Below, piece by piece: positions 1 through 8,944 of a stretch of DNA of 64,000 bases. How positions within the stretch are numbered: position 1 is the stretch's first letter; each line of letters starts with the position of its first letter. A program made the translations under genes and the position numbers. Under the pieces are notes generated by a model. That model saw only the letters and a list, made by a program, of their open reading frames with translations, did no database searches and was not told where the DNA came from. This stretch comes from Prolixibacteraceae bacterium (GTDB taxonomy: Bacteria > Bacteroidota > Bacteroidia > Bacteroidales > Prolixibacteraceae): NCBI GenBank assembly GCA_028282705.1, contig JANQHI010000084.1:59059-123058 (forward strand), read 5' to 3'.

Positions 1-3
1 GTT

Positions 4-1281
4 TTATTTACCTTTTATCCTAAACACAGGATTATATTTTAAATACCTGATAACAATAAATGAAGGGATTGCACACACCAGTACCCAAATAAAAAAGTGT
101 TGGTAGCCAATCACCTCCTGGATCCATCCACTTGCCATACCTGGCAGCATCATCCCCAATGCCATAAAGCCAGTACATAAAGCATAATGTGCTGTTTTAT
201 GTTGCCCATCAGCAAGGTAGATCATATATAAAGTAAGGGCTGTAAACCCAAAGCCATAACCAAATTGTTCTATTATAACTAAACTAGTGATAACCCACAG
301 GCTTTGAGGTTGCAGATATGCCAGGAATACATAAGCCAGGTTGGGCAGGTTCATGGCAACAACCATGGTAAACATCCATTTTTTCAGCCCATGCTTTGAA
401 ATAGCTATCCCCCCTAATATGCCTCCCAGGGTAAGGGCTATCATCCCTGCAGTACCATAAATAAACCCAATGTTGCTGGTAGATAAACCTAAGCCTCCTT
501 GCTCAGGTTGGTCCAATAAAAATGGAGATGCTAACTTTACCAATTGTGCTTCACCCAGCCTGAAAACAAGGATAAAAACCAACCCCAGCCAAATGCCCTT
601 TTTCTTGAAAAAGGAAATAAATGTAAGTACAAAATCATTGAATACTTTTGAAACAGGTTTTGAACCTCTTTTTTGGTCGGCAGGAGGGTGTGGGAGTATA
701 AAAGCATGCCACAAATAAAGGATAGCAAACAGGGCAACCAATATCAGGAATGTATATTTCCAGGCCATAAAATTATTGTTGGTGAATAGTTCAAACTGGC
801 CAGCCAGTATTACAATCAGCCCTTGCCCTGTGAGCATGGCAACTCTGTAAAAGGTATTCCTGATGCCTACAAAAAAAGCCTGTTCATGGTTGGTTAACCC
901 CAGCATATAAAACCCATCAGCAGCAATGTCATGGGTGGCTGAACTAAATGCAAGCAACCAAAAAAAGGCAAGTGTATATTGGAAAAAATTACCAGTGGGG
1001 ATAGTAAATGCCACACCAGCCAGGGCAGCCCCAATAACCAGTTGCATGGAAACAATCCAATACCTTTTGGTTTTAAGTATGTCAACTATCGGGCTCCATA
1101 ATGGTTTAATGATCCAAGGGAGGTATAACCAGCTGGTATATAGAGCTATGTCAGTATTTGAAATATCAAGCCTTTTGTACATGATCACTGAAACTGTCAT
1201 CACGAAAACATAAGGCAGCCCTTCAGCAAAATATAGTGAAGGTATCCATGCCCAGGCATTTCTGGAAGTTGGTTTATTCAT
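4..1281 (-). CDS. AmpG-like MFS permease (muropeptide/anhydro-sugar import)
   Basis: Twelve-helix major facilitator protein of about 425 residues, resembling the AmpG/PAT branch that brings peptidoglycan fragments into the cytoplasm. Seen: an early FAEGLPY stretch (residues 18-24), a KPLWSPIVD loop motif (59-67) typical of AmpG, and alternating hydrophobic segments to the end. The reading frame is open to 1311, but the MNKP start at 1281 fits the family N-terminus better than the upstream ATG. The next genes on this strand (SpoIID-like, DUF4922) and the distant GT/GH/kinase block at 36-40 kb suggest a peptidoglycan salvage role. The substrate is inferred, not shown. The gene is complete although it ends four bases from the window edge. 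Confidence 0.85.
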   Translation of the reverse strand: MNKPTSRNAWAWIPSLYFAEGLPYVFVMTVSVIMYKRLDISNTDIALYTSWLYLPWIIKPLWSPIVDILKTKRYWIVSMQLVIGAALAGVAFTIPTGNFFQYTLAFFWLLAFSSATHDIAADGFYMLGLTNHEQAFFVGIRNTFYRVAMLTGQGLIVILAGQFELFTNNNFMAWKYTFLILVALFAILYLWHAFILPHPPADQKRGSKPVSKVFNDFVLTFISFFKKKGIWLGLVFILVFRLGEAQLVKLASPFLLDQPEQGGLGLSTSNIGFIYGTAGMIALTLGGILGGIAISKHGLKKWMFTMVVAMNLPNLAYVFLAYLQPQSLWVITSLVIIEQFGYGFGFTALTLYMIYLADGQHKTAHYALCTGFMALGMMLPGMASGWIQEVIGYQHFFIWVLVCAIPSFIVIRYLKYNPVFRIKGK

Positions 1282-1408
1282 AACATTTAAATTCTTAACC
1301 CAAGAAAACAATTATCCATGAGAAATTGGTGTTCATACCCAGAATTTCATGAATAAAACTGAAAATCCAAGGTTAAACTTGTGGTTTTGTGTTTTGATTA
1401 CAGAAAGT

Positions 1409-2767
1409 TTAATGTTCACTTCCCGAAATTTTTAGCTTGAAGTAATTTTCAATTTCAGCTCTTTGAAAATAGTGGTTAAGGATTTCTTTGTATGAATAGC
1501 CTTTTTCTCCCATAGCAGCAGCACCAATTTGGCATAGCCCCACACCATGGCCCCAGCCAGCTCCTGTAAGTACAAATTTTTGAGGGACATTATTTTCAAA
1601 GTCAAGGTAGTCAACCACAAAAGCAGAACTATAGAGGTGGCTTTCTGATAACCATTTCCTTATTTCAAGCTCCTTCCCAATTATCATTTCCTTGTTTGTC
1701 CCAATTATTTTTAGTTTGATGATCCTGGCTGAATGCCCCCTTTTTATTGCTTCCAGTTTAATAACCTCTCCAAAATCAATAGCTGATTTTTTCTTGATGA
1801 TTGAGGCTATTTCCTTTTGAGAATAAACCACCTGCCATCTGTAAAAATCTGTGGTTTGCTGGTCAAAACCAGGAAGCATCTGAGGTAAAATAGCAGGATC
1901 ATCAGTGTTGCAAAAAGCATAAGGTTTACTCGTGATCCATTGTTCAGCTTCTTTTTCCTTGCGCAAATCAACACAAGTTGTATTTCCATATTCTGAATCA
2001 ACAACTTTTGAAAGATAGGGGTAGTAGGTAGGTTCCCATACATTTTCAAAATTTTCTGATAGCCCCCCACAGCATTTTGAAAAACGTGTATCACAAATTT
2101 CCCCATTAAATGCTAATACCTCCCCTTTGGTCTGCACTACTGCTTCAATTGCTTTTTCTGAGCTGATTTTTGAAATACCCTGGTAGCGTTGGCAATGGTC
2201 ATCAGCACATACATCAAAAAGGTTGTGCCCTTCACTATCATACCATATGATATGTTCATCCTGGCTGGCTGGAGTTTTTTTATTGGGTTTAGCTGGCTTT
2301 TTTTTCTTTTGGATTTGTGCAAGTACCCAGCTTCTTGAAATTACAGCATGGGCTTTTAGGAATTCTAGTGAGGCATGGGGGCTCATTTCAGAAGAGACCA
2401 CACTTTGCAAATATTTTTCAATGCCAACCAGGTTAATTGCCCTGACCTTATTTTCTTCCTGAACAAGTTTTAGTGCTCCTGAAAATTGCTGTACTTCCTG
2501 TTGTTCCCAATGAAAATCAATCCCAATGGTAACTTGTTCCAGTATGAATGTCCCATTGTCAGATATTGGGGCAAGTACTACTTCAAAAGCTTCAGCAACC
2601 AGCATGCCTTTACTATAAACAGAAACCTTGTTATTGTTGAGGGATGCAAGGTAGGTCTCCTTTGTTAGGATAGTTTTAGTCTCCTCTATTTGAAAATTAT
2701 TTAAGAGTTGGAATTCAACCTTTTCATTGGCTAATATCCCTACTGATATGGTTTTCTCCTTATTCAA
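1409..2767 (-). CDS. SpoIID/LytB-domain protein (putative lytic transglycosylase)
   Basis: SpoIID-family protein of 452 residues. In Firmicutes SpoIID is a lytic transglycosylase acting on glycan strands stripped of peptides. Seen: the SSEMSP segment with the family's catalytic-type glutamate (about E127), the following AHAVISRSW helix, a KCCGG motif mid-protein, and a C-terminal GAGWGHGVGLCQIGA signature. A Lys/Pro-rich insert lies at about 155-168. There is no signal peptide or membrane segment, so it appears cytoplasmic, which fits action on imported fragments rather than on the sacculus. It lies 12 bp downstream of the DUF4922 gene, so the two are almost certainly co-transcribed; the AmpG-like gene follows after about 130 bp. 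Confidence 0.85.
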   Translation of the reverse strand: MNKEKTISVGILANEKVEFQLLNNFQIEETKTILTKETYLASLNNNKVSVYSKGMLVAEAFEVVLAPISDNGTFILEQVTIGIDFHWEQQEVQQFSGALKLVQEENKVRAINLVGIEKYLQSVVSSEMSPHASLEFLKAHAVISRSWVLAQIQKKKKPAKPNKKTPASQDEHIIWYDSEGHNLFDVCADDHCQRYQGISKISSEKAIEAVVQTKGEVLAFNGEICDTRFSKCCGGLSENFENVWEPTYYPYLSKVVDSEYGNTTCVDLRKEKEAEQWITSKPYAFCNTDDPAILPQMLPGFDQQTTDFYRWQVVYSQKEIASIIKKKSAIDFGEVIKLEAIKRGHSARIIKLKIIGTNKEMIIGKELEIRKWLSESHLYSSAFVVDYLDFENNVPQKFVLTGAGWGHGVGLCQIGAAAMGEKGYSYKEILNHYFQRAEIENYFKLKISGSEH

Positions 2768-2779
2768 TATTTCCTATTT

Positions 2780-3772
2780 TTAAAGGTAAAGGACAACATT
2801 TTCAAATTCATTTTCTCCAATGGTAACCTGGCTTAAAATATCTTTTATGTCTCCTTCTGTGATCTTTTCAAAATCCTCTTTTCTGGGAAGGACAAAAATA
2901 CCTCCCAGCTCAACAGAAGCTGGGCCAATGATGATTTGCCTTTTGCCTTCTTCAAAAAACTGTGAAGGTTTTTGTTTGCTTCTTGGAAAAATTACCACTT
3001 GCCATTGTTCTCCATTATAATTACATAAAATATTCAACCTGGGTTCATCTTCACCTTGAAGGATGGGTAACAGGCGGTAGATGTATTCAAAATATTCCAA
3101 TAAGGAGTGGTGGTTGGCAGATTCCATGGCAATCAGTTTGCGTAGATAGCCTTTGGCTGTAAACACCCTTATCCATTTATTCCTGACCAATGTATAGCTG
3201 AAGTTGTTTTTTATGTTTTCATATTCTTTTTCAACAGGCATTACCCCTTTTGTACAAGCCTGGAAGTGCATATGGTCAGGGGCTGAAGCCCCACATTGTG
3301 GCCCATTATAGAAGGTTGTGAAACCAGATAGTTTCTGGCTAATGTGGAGCATGTCTTCAAAATTACTTTTTATCAATTGGGGAGAGTGTTCAGTTTTTGA
3401 CAAGGTGAAATGATGATTGAAAATGGGGTAGGGGTTGCATAAAGCCAGGAAATCATTATGGACAAGGATACCTCTTTGCTGTACAGGCAAATGGGGCAAG
3501 CACAGGAAACATTTCCTTCCCTTAATTGATTCCTTGTCTGTTTTAGCTGCTGATGACCTGATCCTTTCAGGGTTGTGTTGGATGATAATTTTGAAATTCC
3601 CAAAAACAAATACCTTGTTTTGGGTGGTTGAAAGGGCTTCAAGGTTGGCTTCCATTATTTCCCATGTTGCTTTTTGTTGCTCAATAAGTGCCAGCAGCTG
3701 CCCATTGAAAGTAGTTATATCTCCAAATTGCTGGAGTTCTGCAATATTTACAACCCTTTTTACTGACATCAT
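2780..3772 (-). CDS. DUF4922 protein, HIT/GalT-like fold
   Basis: 330-residue protein matching the Bacteroidota DUF4922 family. Seen: a CFLC cysteine pair at about 88-91 that could bind metal, and a HIT-type His-x-His-x-Gln motif within APDHMHFQ (about 165-171), preceded by NGPQCG. This is the signature of nucleotidyl transferases/hydrolases of the GalT/ATP-adenylyltransferase superfamily, so a nucleotide-sugar or sugar-phosphate nucleotidyl transfer is a reasonable inference; the substrate is unknown. It is the first gene of the unit that continues into the SpoIID-like gene (12 bp gap) and the AmpG-like permease. The start could be the first or second Met (MMSVKR); the second is equally likely. 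Confidence 0.8.
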   Translation of the reverse strand: MMSVKRVVNIAELQQFGDITTFNGQLLALIEQQKATWEIMEANLEALSTTQNKVFVFGNFKIIIQHNPERIRSSAAKTDKESIKGRKCFLCLPHLPVQQRGILVHNDFLALCNPYPIFNHHFTLSKTEHSPQLIKSNFEDMLHISQKLSGFTTFYNGPQCGASAPDHMHFQACTKGVMPVEKEYENIKNNFSYTLVRNKWIRVFTAKGYLRKLIAMESANHHSLLEYFEYIYRLLPILQGEDEPRLNILCNYNGEQWQVVIFPRSKQKPSQFFEEGKRQIIIGPASVELGGIFVLPRKEDFEKITEGDIKDILSQVTIGENEFENVVLYL

Positions 3773-3779
3773 ATCATAA

Positions 3780-4079
3780 GGTATAATAAATTATGTTTAT
3801 AAAAAGAAGCATACTTTGAAATTTCCCATCAGGAATTATGGTTCTTCTCAAAGAAACTGCTTTTGCCATTTATATTAGGTATTGTTGAGTAACTATTAGG
3901 AAATTTTAATTGTGCCTTGTCAATTCCTAACCTTTTTGTGACTCTTAATGCCTTTATGGCTAAGGGTATTTACTTTAAAAATGCCACTAAACCACTAATT
4001 CACAAATCATTCATCAAGGCTTTATTTTAATGAATGTAATTTGTGTAAAAATATATTTGACAAATTTTCTAACAGTTAC
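3780..4079. other. Intergenic gap containing a degenerate interspersed repeat
   Basis: No credible gene. The right half (about 3888-4010) is one copy of an interspersed repeat that recurs in inverse orientation at about 21912-22040 and, in part, at about 45870-45945. The remainder is AT-rich and presumably holds the promoter of the DUF4922-SpoIID-AmpG unit; no convincing TAnnTTTG box could be fixed. Confidence 0.5.
3888..4010 (+). repeat. Interspersed intergenic repeat, copy 1
   Basis: Aligns with the reverse complement of 21912-22040 over roughly 125 bases. The best blocks are TTAGGAAATTTTAATTG at one end and CCACTAA..CACAAATCAT at the other; the middle has small indels. It contains a GCC..TTTATGGC / ATGCCACTAAACC self-complementary pattern, so the RNA could fold back. 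It resembles the large palindromic intergenic elements common in Bacteroidota. No coding potential seen. Confidence 0.55.
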
Positions 4080-4526
4080 TTAGGCCTGCATAGGCTTATT
4101 ATTATTTTTTACTTTCTGAATTTCTGATTCTATGAGTTTAGTGTGTAATGTGCTAATTTTTAGCCAGCTTAAAGCATGGTCAATGGTTGAGAAAATTTTA
4201 TATTTGCTTGCATCCAGGTTAGCCATTGATGTAAATATCATGCCTTTTACAACTTGTTCAGGGCTTTTTGTTAACCCAGCAGACCTGGGGCTTGCTAATT
4301 TTAAATCATTAATAACAAAATTAAGGTACTGTATTGTTTCTTCAGTAGTAATAACAATTTCAGCATCCCTTGAATCAATTAGTGTGGAAAAACCAGGGCT
4401 AAAGTCTGGGTCTTTTATTATCCTCTTCTTTAAATTTTTCAGCCCCCAAAGTGTGAGGTCTTTCTTATGTACCTGGATAATAAGTTCTAATTCTTTAATG
4501 ATTAAATATTCATTGAAACTCTTCAT
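4080..4526 (-). CDS. SpoIIAA-like (STAS/SEC14-type) small protein
   Basis: 148 residues, single domain. The pattern LIIQVHKK..L..W..L.KRII.DPDFSPGFSTLIDSRDAEIVI resembles the STAS/SpoIIAA-like proteins of Bacteroidota that start with a short strand, a helix and a 'DPDF.P.F..L.D.RDA' loop. No signal peptide or membrane segment. A 151-codon frame exists on the opposite strand but has no family-like features. The gene stands alone, with more than 300 bp of empty sequence on one side and about 430 on the other. The fold assignment is by motif pattern only; the function is unknown. Confidence 0.6.
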   Translation of the reverse strand: MKSFNEYLIIKELELIIQVHKKDLTLWGLKNLKKRIIKDPDFSPGFSTLIDSRDAEIVITTEETIQYLNFVINDLKLASPRSAGLTKSPEQVVKGMIFTSMANLDASKYKIFSTIDHALSWLKISTLHTKLIESEIQKVKNNNKPMQA

Positions 4527-4952
4527 AATTGGCCTTCTTCTCTTTTATAACCTGGTTGATTTATTTGCTGTTGAGGCTGATCCTTGATGATATAACCATC
4601 TCCTTCAGGGGTATTGAGTTATTGGTTTTTCCCCAATAGTTTTTTAAATAAGCTTTTGTTGGTTTTTTATGTTTTAGGTTATCAAATTTTACATTTAGCA
4701 CAACAAATATTAGTGGCATTACAGGAGTATGGTTTAGTTTATAATTTTAAAATATTAATAACTGACGTTAAAACGGGCTTATAACAAATATACCATTTAT
4801 TCAAGAGGAGATTGTTTTTAAAAAAGAAATAATTTGGAGAGTTATTAACATAAAAGATGGCTTATTGGTTGTAATTTTCTATTTTGCCTCTTTTTATATA
4901 TGTTTATTATTTATTGGATAATGATCATTTGTTTATTATTGAATTTTGAAAC
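4527..4952. other. Intergenic gap, nothing recognised
   Basis: About 425 bases, strongly AT-rich, without a credible reading frame, RNA fold or repeat that I could identify. It presumably includes the promoter of the STAS-like gene. Confidence 0.4.
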
Positions 4953-5381
4953 CTACTTGTAATTCACTTTTTCAATGTTTTCAACTGGTAACCAGTCATC
5001 CATATTCCCAAAACCAGACTTATCAATCTTGAATGGCTCAATAGCTTCAAAATACTTTACATCTATTAGCGCCAAATAACGTTTGCCTGCAAACCTTTTC
5101 TGTAACCCAGGGTTGAGCATTAACTTATCCTGGTGGGCATCAACCAGTTTTACAGATTCTTCTTTGGTAAGTTTATTCGTGTGCATTACCTTGTTTACCA
5201 ATGCTTTGGCTTTTGCCAGCCCATCTCCTTTATTTTCAATAAAATATAAAGCATCATTTTCAAACACTCTTCCATAGGGTATTTTCCTACCCATTGCTCC
5301 CCTAATAAGCATGTTTTTTCTCCCATTTTGTAAATTTTCCAATTCTTTAGCCTTGTGGTCAAGGTACACTACATGATCCAT
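4953..5381 (-). CDS. Conserved PUA-like (ASCH-related) protein
   Basis: 142-residue protein starting MDHVVYLD and containing the IRGAMGRKIPYGRV segment followed by DALYFIEN, a layout typical of PUA-like/ASCH-type small barrels that bind RNA or modified nucleotides. The C-terminal MDDWLPV motif is conserved in similar proteins of Bacteroidota and Firmicutes as I remember them. No signal peptide. It lies 11 bp after the DUF1697 gene on the same strand, so the two form a likely pair. The biological role is not known; RNA or nucleotide binding is inferred from the fold only. Confidence 0.65.
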   Translation of the reverse strand: MDHVVYLDHKAKELENLQNGRKNMLIRGAMGRKIPYGRVFENDALYFIENKGDGLAKAKALVNKVMHTNKLTKEESVKLVDAHQDKLMLNPGLQKRFAGKRYLALIDVKYFEAIEPFKIDKSGFGNMDDWLPVENIEKVNYK

Positions 5382-5392
5382 AAACCTGGTTT

Positions 5393-5926
5393 TTATTGAG
5401 ATGATAATTCAATGATTTTTAATACAGTTTTCCAATTTCTTGTGGTTGCCTCCACCTTTAGTTTCTGTTCAAAGAAATTGTTTGTAAGTTTTGATTGATG
5501 ATATTTCCCTTCACAGTAAATAAAAACATGGTTCTCCTTTATCTCAAACTTATCGGGAGCAAATGAATTTTCCTTTAGCTTAATGGTGTTAGTTTCTTCT
5601 GGTATATTTTTAAGAAATGTAACATAAAGGTTGTTAATATTATTTTGGCTGAATGGAATTATTTCAACCAGGTTGGTTATTTCCTCCTTTCTCCTGGTAA
5701 TCACAGGTACATCATAGCCAAACTCCTTTTTTATGGCAAGTTGAATGGTATCTTCAAGTACATTGGTTGGGGTGCTGGTAGTTTTAAATACAACATTTCC
5801 ACTTTGTATGTATGTGGTAATATTGGAATAGCCCAGTTTTGCATATAATGCTCGCAAGTCTTCCATTGCCATCTTCCTTTTTCCCCCAACATTGATCCCC
5901 CTAAGGATTGAAATATATGTTCCCAT
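5393..5926 (-). CDS. DUF1697 domain protein
   Basis: 177 residues, the full length of the DUF1697 family. The N-terminus YISILRGINVGGKRKMAM and the ITTYIQSGNVVF strand are the family hallmarks, giving high confidence in assignment. No function is established for the family. It precedes the PUA-like gene by 11 bp in a two-gene unit. The start shown gives the canonical MGTYISILRG beginning. No membrane segment or signal. Confidence 0.88.
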   Translation of the reverse strand: MGTYISILRGINVGGKRKMAMEDLRALYAKLGYSNITTYIQSGNVVFKTTSTPTNVLEDTIQLAIKKEFGYDVPVITRRKEEITNLVEIIPFSQNNINNLYVTFLKNIPEETNTIKLKENSFAPDKFEIKENHVFIYCEGKYHQSKLTNNFFEQKLKVEATTRNWKTVLKIIELSSQ

Positions 5927-6171
5927 TTGTGGATTTTATAGAATCATAACTTAAGCCTTAAATTTAGGGATTTACATTTATATGAGGTGAAAGATGGGAG
6001 CTATTGTTTGAATAAGTGTCAGGTTAAAGGCAAAAGCCTAAGGTCTCTATAATATTGGCTAGCCTCAGGCTTATCCGGATAAAAAACCGGGAGGGTTAAA
6101 AAAATAGTTGTTAACAAGGGTTTTACTCCTTAATGATTTTTGAAAAGATTTAAAGATCCTTAATAGTAGCT

Positions 6172-6822
6172 TTACAGCCAGTCCATCATATCCAACCAGA
6201 AATGTTGCCCAAGGCCAACTGTAAAGATAAGGAAGCCCATAATCCCGTGGAGGATACTGGCAAACATTACACTTTTGGTTTTATGATATACCAGGGCAAG
6301 GTAAATGCCTGCAAGAAGAGTAAGTATAAGGGAGAGGGTACTGAAATAAACAATGTGGACAAAACTAAATGTAATCCCACTGGCAAGTACCATGGCCCAT
6401 TTTTGCTGGAACAAAGGTTTGTACCTCATAAAAAGGAATTTCCTGAACACCACTTCCTGTCCATAAGCTGAAAAGACAGGGTAGAAGAAAAACATGGCTA
6501 TCCATATATATGGGTTTCCTTTGGGTAGATTCCACATGTTTTCAGGCTCAAAAACCAGCACATATAGTTGTAAGAATATTCCTATGGCTAGTATAATAAT
6601 CCCTTGTTGAAACCACATTTTTTTGGGAATACCCATTTTTACCAAATCCCTTAAATGGAAATTTTTCTGTTTCCTGAAATATAAGATCAGGGCAACCAGG
6701 ACTGGCAATAAAATTGAACTTGGATGGATCAGGTTTTTGTCAAAAAACAGGAAAAGGGGAACCCCAAAGAATAGGAGGATAAATTCTATGCTAAGGATTA
6801 TTTTTTTTGTTTTAGTAGGCAT
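6172..6822 (-). CDS. CPBP-family intramembrane protease (Abi/CAAX-type)
   Basis: 216-residue protein with about seven hydrophobic segments. CPBP proteases are glutamate intramembrane metallo-type enzymes. Seen: motif 1 as GQEVVFR (Q122-E123...R127), where the usual first Glu of EExxxR is Gln, a variant I recall as common in Bacteroidota; motif 2 as FSFVH (H156); motif 3 as LHGIMG (H192). The catalytic set therefore looks present, though the Glu-to-Gln change should be kept in mind. Its start is only about 13 bp from the stop of ATPase 1, which may have separated it from its original promoter. The substrate is unknown. Confidence 0.8.
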   Translation of the reverse strand: MPTKTKKIILSIEFILLFFGVPLFLFFDKNLIHPSSILLPVLVALILYFRKQKNFHLRDLVKMGIPKKMWFQQGIIILAIGIFLQLYVLVFEPENMWNLPKGNPYIWIAMFFFYPVFSAYGQEVVFRKFLFMRYKPLFQQKWAMVLASGITFSFVHIVYFSTLSLILTLLAGIYLALVYHKTKSVMFASILHGIMGFLIFTVGLGQHFWLDMMDWL

Positions 6823-6834
6823 GTCATTGTCATA

Positions 6835-8076
6835 TTAGGTTAAAAATTTTACAGCAGGAATGGCTGTTACCCCCTTTTCAAATTCTTTAAAATCCATATC
6901 ATTAGAAATAATTATCTTTTTTAGTACTGGTTTATCCAGTATATCCTCCAGGTTATTTAAATGTTTGGCATCAATTGCCCTGACAGCCTGGCTGTATTTT
7001 ATTTCAAAAGCAAAATACCCTTTTTCAGTTTCAATAAGGAGGTCTACTTCACGCCCATCTGATGTACGCAAATGATATACTTGTACTTTTATATCAATGG
7101 TTTTAAGCTGCTTGTATATTTCTGCAATGATAGAGCTTTCAAATTCATGCCCATTAAGCTCTCCTTGTTTCTGCAAAATTGCACGTAAAATACCTGTGTC
7201 CATAAAATGGATTTTAGGTGACTTTACCAACCTTTTTTTAGGGTTTCTGCTCCATGGTTGCAACACCAATGTTTGGTAGCTGATGCTCATATATTCAATA
7301 AAACGCTGGACAGTTTTAGATGAAACACCAGCTTCTACTGCAATCCTGGAGTTATTCATAAGTTGCCCAGTGTTCATTGCCATTAACTTTTGGGTTTTGG
7401 CAAATGGTTCCAGATTACGTAATTCTGCCAGGTCTCTGATATCCCTTTCCAGGTATGTCCTTATGTAATTTGTCAGCCATTCAAATTTTTCTTTATCTGG
7501 GATATTTATATCAGAAATAGCAGGGTAACCACCAAAATTCTGGTAATGTTGAAAGGCTTGTATTTTTTGAGTATGTTTTTTATCCAAGAGGAAAGATAAA
7601 TCATCTGTATCAAAGTTCAGCATTAAGTTTTGAAACCAGGAGGGTTTTATTTCTTCATCCCATCCATTGGTCAATAATTCAGGAAGTGTTAAGGGGTACA
7701 TTTCAATAATATGGCACCTGCCTGCAAGTGATTCCCTGATTTTTTTTAAAAGCATTATTTGAGATGAACCCAGCAAAATATAACTTGGTTCCTGAAATTG
7801 GTCATAAACTGATTTGATGCTTTCAACCAATTGAGGTTCTTTTTGTATTTCATCCAGGATAGCATGGGGATAAATAGATTGCCACTGGGAAGCTGTTAAT
7901 GACTTGTATTGCCCAATTGTAACAGGGTCTTCAATGGAAATATATGGATAATGGGGAAAAATCTTTTTCACAAGGGTGGTTTTTCCTGTTTGCCTGGCTC
8001 CAGTTACCACTATTATCCTCCCAAACCTGGAACTGCTTTTTGTGTAGATTGTATTTAAAATTGACCTGTTCTTCAT
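6835..8076 (-). CDS. ATPase 1: AAA ATPase with DUF4143 / PD-(D/E)XK-like C-terminus
   Basis: About 413 residues from the MKNRSI start at 8076; the frame is open further up only with a TTG. Seen: Walker A GARQTGKT (about 26-33), Walker B AILDEIQK, an arginine-rich middle with a winged-helix-like segment (NSRIAVEAGVSSKTVQRFIEYM), and a C-terminal EVDLLIE..FAFEIKYS pattern matching the D...ExK core of PD-(D/E)XK nucleases. This is the widespread COG1373-type family, whose function is not settled. It is one of three such single-gene units in the window. It is preceded by 32-bp tandem repeats (8116-8195) that probably act as its own operator. Confidence 0.88.
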   Translation of the reverse strand: MKNRSILNTIYTKSSSRFGRIIVVTGARQTGKTTLVKKIFPHYPYISIEDPVTIGQYKSLTASQWQSIYPHAILDEIQKEPQLVESIKSVYDQFQEPSYILLGSSQIMLLKKIRESLAGRCHIIEMYPLTLPELLTNGWDEEIKPSWFQNLMLNFDTDDLSFLLDKKHTQKIQAFQHYQNFGGYPAISDINIPDKEKFEWLTNYIRTYLERDIRDLAELRNLEPFAKTQKLMAMNTGQLMNNSRIAVEAGVSSKTVQRFIEYMSISYQTLVLQPWSRNPKKRLVKSPKIHFMDTGILRAILQKQGELNGHEFESSIIAEIYKQLKTIDIKVQVYHLRTSDGREVDLLIETEKGYFAFEIKYSQAVRAIDAKHLNNLEDILDKPVLKKIIISNDMDFKEFEKGVTAIPAVKFLT

Positions 8077-8115
8077 AAGGAATATTTTTACAAAGGTAAT
8101 CAATTTCAATCTCTA

Positions 8116-8195
8116 ATTCCAATTTTTACGCCCATATTTGAACTAGCATTCCAATTTTTACGCCCATATATGAATCAGTATTCCAAATTCTACGG
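8116..8195 (-). repeat. Two and a half 32-bp tandem repeats upstream of ATPase 1
   Basis: Units at 8116-8147 and 8148-8179 share ATTCCAATTTTTACGCCCAT and end in similar TGAAC/TGAATC sequence. A third, partial and diverged unit (ATTCCAAATTCTACGG) overlaps the stop codon of the neighbouring epimerase-like gene. The period of 32 bp is about three helical turns. The position directly upstream of the ATPase start suggests binding sites controlling that gene; this is inference. Confidence 0.7.
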
Positions 8196-8858
8196 CAATT
8201 TATTTATTTTCCTGATATCTGAATTTTCATAAATAAGCAAGTCTCCACCATCTAAACTTACAGTTACCATGGCTTTAGCCAATGCTTTATCTGTAATCCC
8301 CAAAGAAGGGAAAAGTTTAAACAAAAAACCAAGTACAGGCAACATCAGTTTATAAGCCAATCCTGGTGGTTTCCTGTTGCCCGTGGGATGTATGTAGCCT
8401 GGCCTGAAAATGTATTTTTCGGGGAAACTGGTTTTGAGCAAAAGGTTTTCTGCCCTGCCTTTTATTTTGGCAAAAGTAGTTTTGCTTTTTTCTTTGCTGT
8501 CAGCTCCTGCTGCACCAAAAAGGGTAAATGTTGCTTTAGGGCTGGTTTCTTCCAGTATGTCTGTCAGTGCTTTTTGGTAGCCACAGGTTATTTCTTCATA
8601 TTTTTCTTTAGAAACCTGGTTTTGATATACAGCCAGGCAGTAAATGCAAACATCTATTTGTTTCAATTCTTCCCTTAAAGGTTGAAGATCAAGGAAGTTG
8701 TTGTGGGTAATTTCTTTAAGTTTGGTATTTTGTATGCCTGTTTCCCTCCTGCCAACAGAAATTATTTTTTCAACTTCATTGAGGTGAAGCAAATGCTGAA
8801 GGGCCTGGCTTCCCACCATCCCTGTGGCTCCTGTTATTAATATATTTTTTTTATCCAT
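8190..8858 (-). CDS. NAD(P)-binding epimerase/dehydratase-like protein
   Basis: 222 residues from MDKK at 8858; the upstream 28 codons lack family features. Seen: an N-terminal ILITGATGMVGSQAL Rossmann motif (glycine pattern GxxGxxG), and the IYCLAVY and FRPGYIHPTGNRK segments of small atypical short-chain proteins related to oxidoreductase HTATIP2/NmrA types. There is no clear YxxxK, so it may bind NAD(P) without being a classical dehydrogenase. It is last in a run TetR-SDR-SDR-this gene, separated from the second SDR by a hairpin that looks like a terminator. Substrate unknown. Confidence 0.75.
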   Translation of the reverse strand: MDKKNILITGATGMVGSQALQHLLHLNEVEKIISVGRRETGIQNTKLKEITHNNFLDLQPLREELKQIDVCIYCLAVYQNQVSKEKYEEITCGYQKALTDILEETSPKATFTLFGAAGADSKEKSKTTFAKIKGRAENLLLKTSFPEKYIFRPGYIHPTGNRKPPGLAYKLMLPVLGFLFKLFPSLGITDKALAKAMVTVSLDGGDLLIYENSDIRKINKLP

Positions 8859-8914
8859 GTTTTGTTGATGCTGGAATGTTTTGCCAATCACATTGTTCCT
8901 TAAAAAAGAAGAAA

Positions 8915-8936
8915 GCCCCTGGCAATAACCAGAGGC
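8915..8936 (-). terminator. Rho-independent terminator after SDR gene
   Basis: On the minus strand GCCTCTGG and CCAGGGGC pair around a TTATTG loop, followed by a T-rich stretch (TTTCTTCTTTTTT). It sits just after the stop of the 8945-9760 SDR gene and before the epimerase-like start, so the latter may need its own promoter or read-through. Confidence 0.65.
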
Positions 8937-8944
8937 ATTCACCT

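Noticed and set aside
4132..4587. 151-codon frame on the plus strand across the STAS-like gene
   Set aside because: Shadow of the minus-strand gene; no family features, and the minus-strand product has a recognisable SpoIIAA-like pattern.
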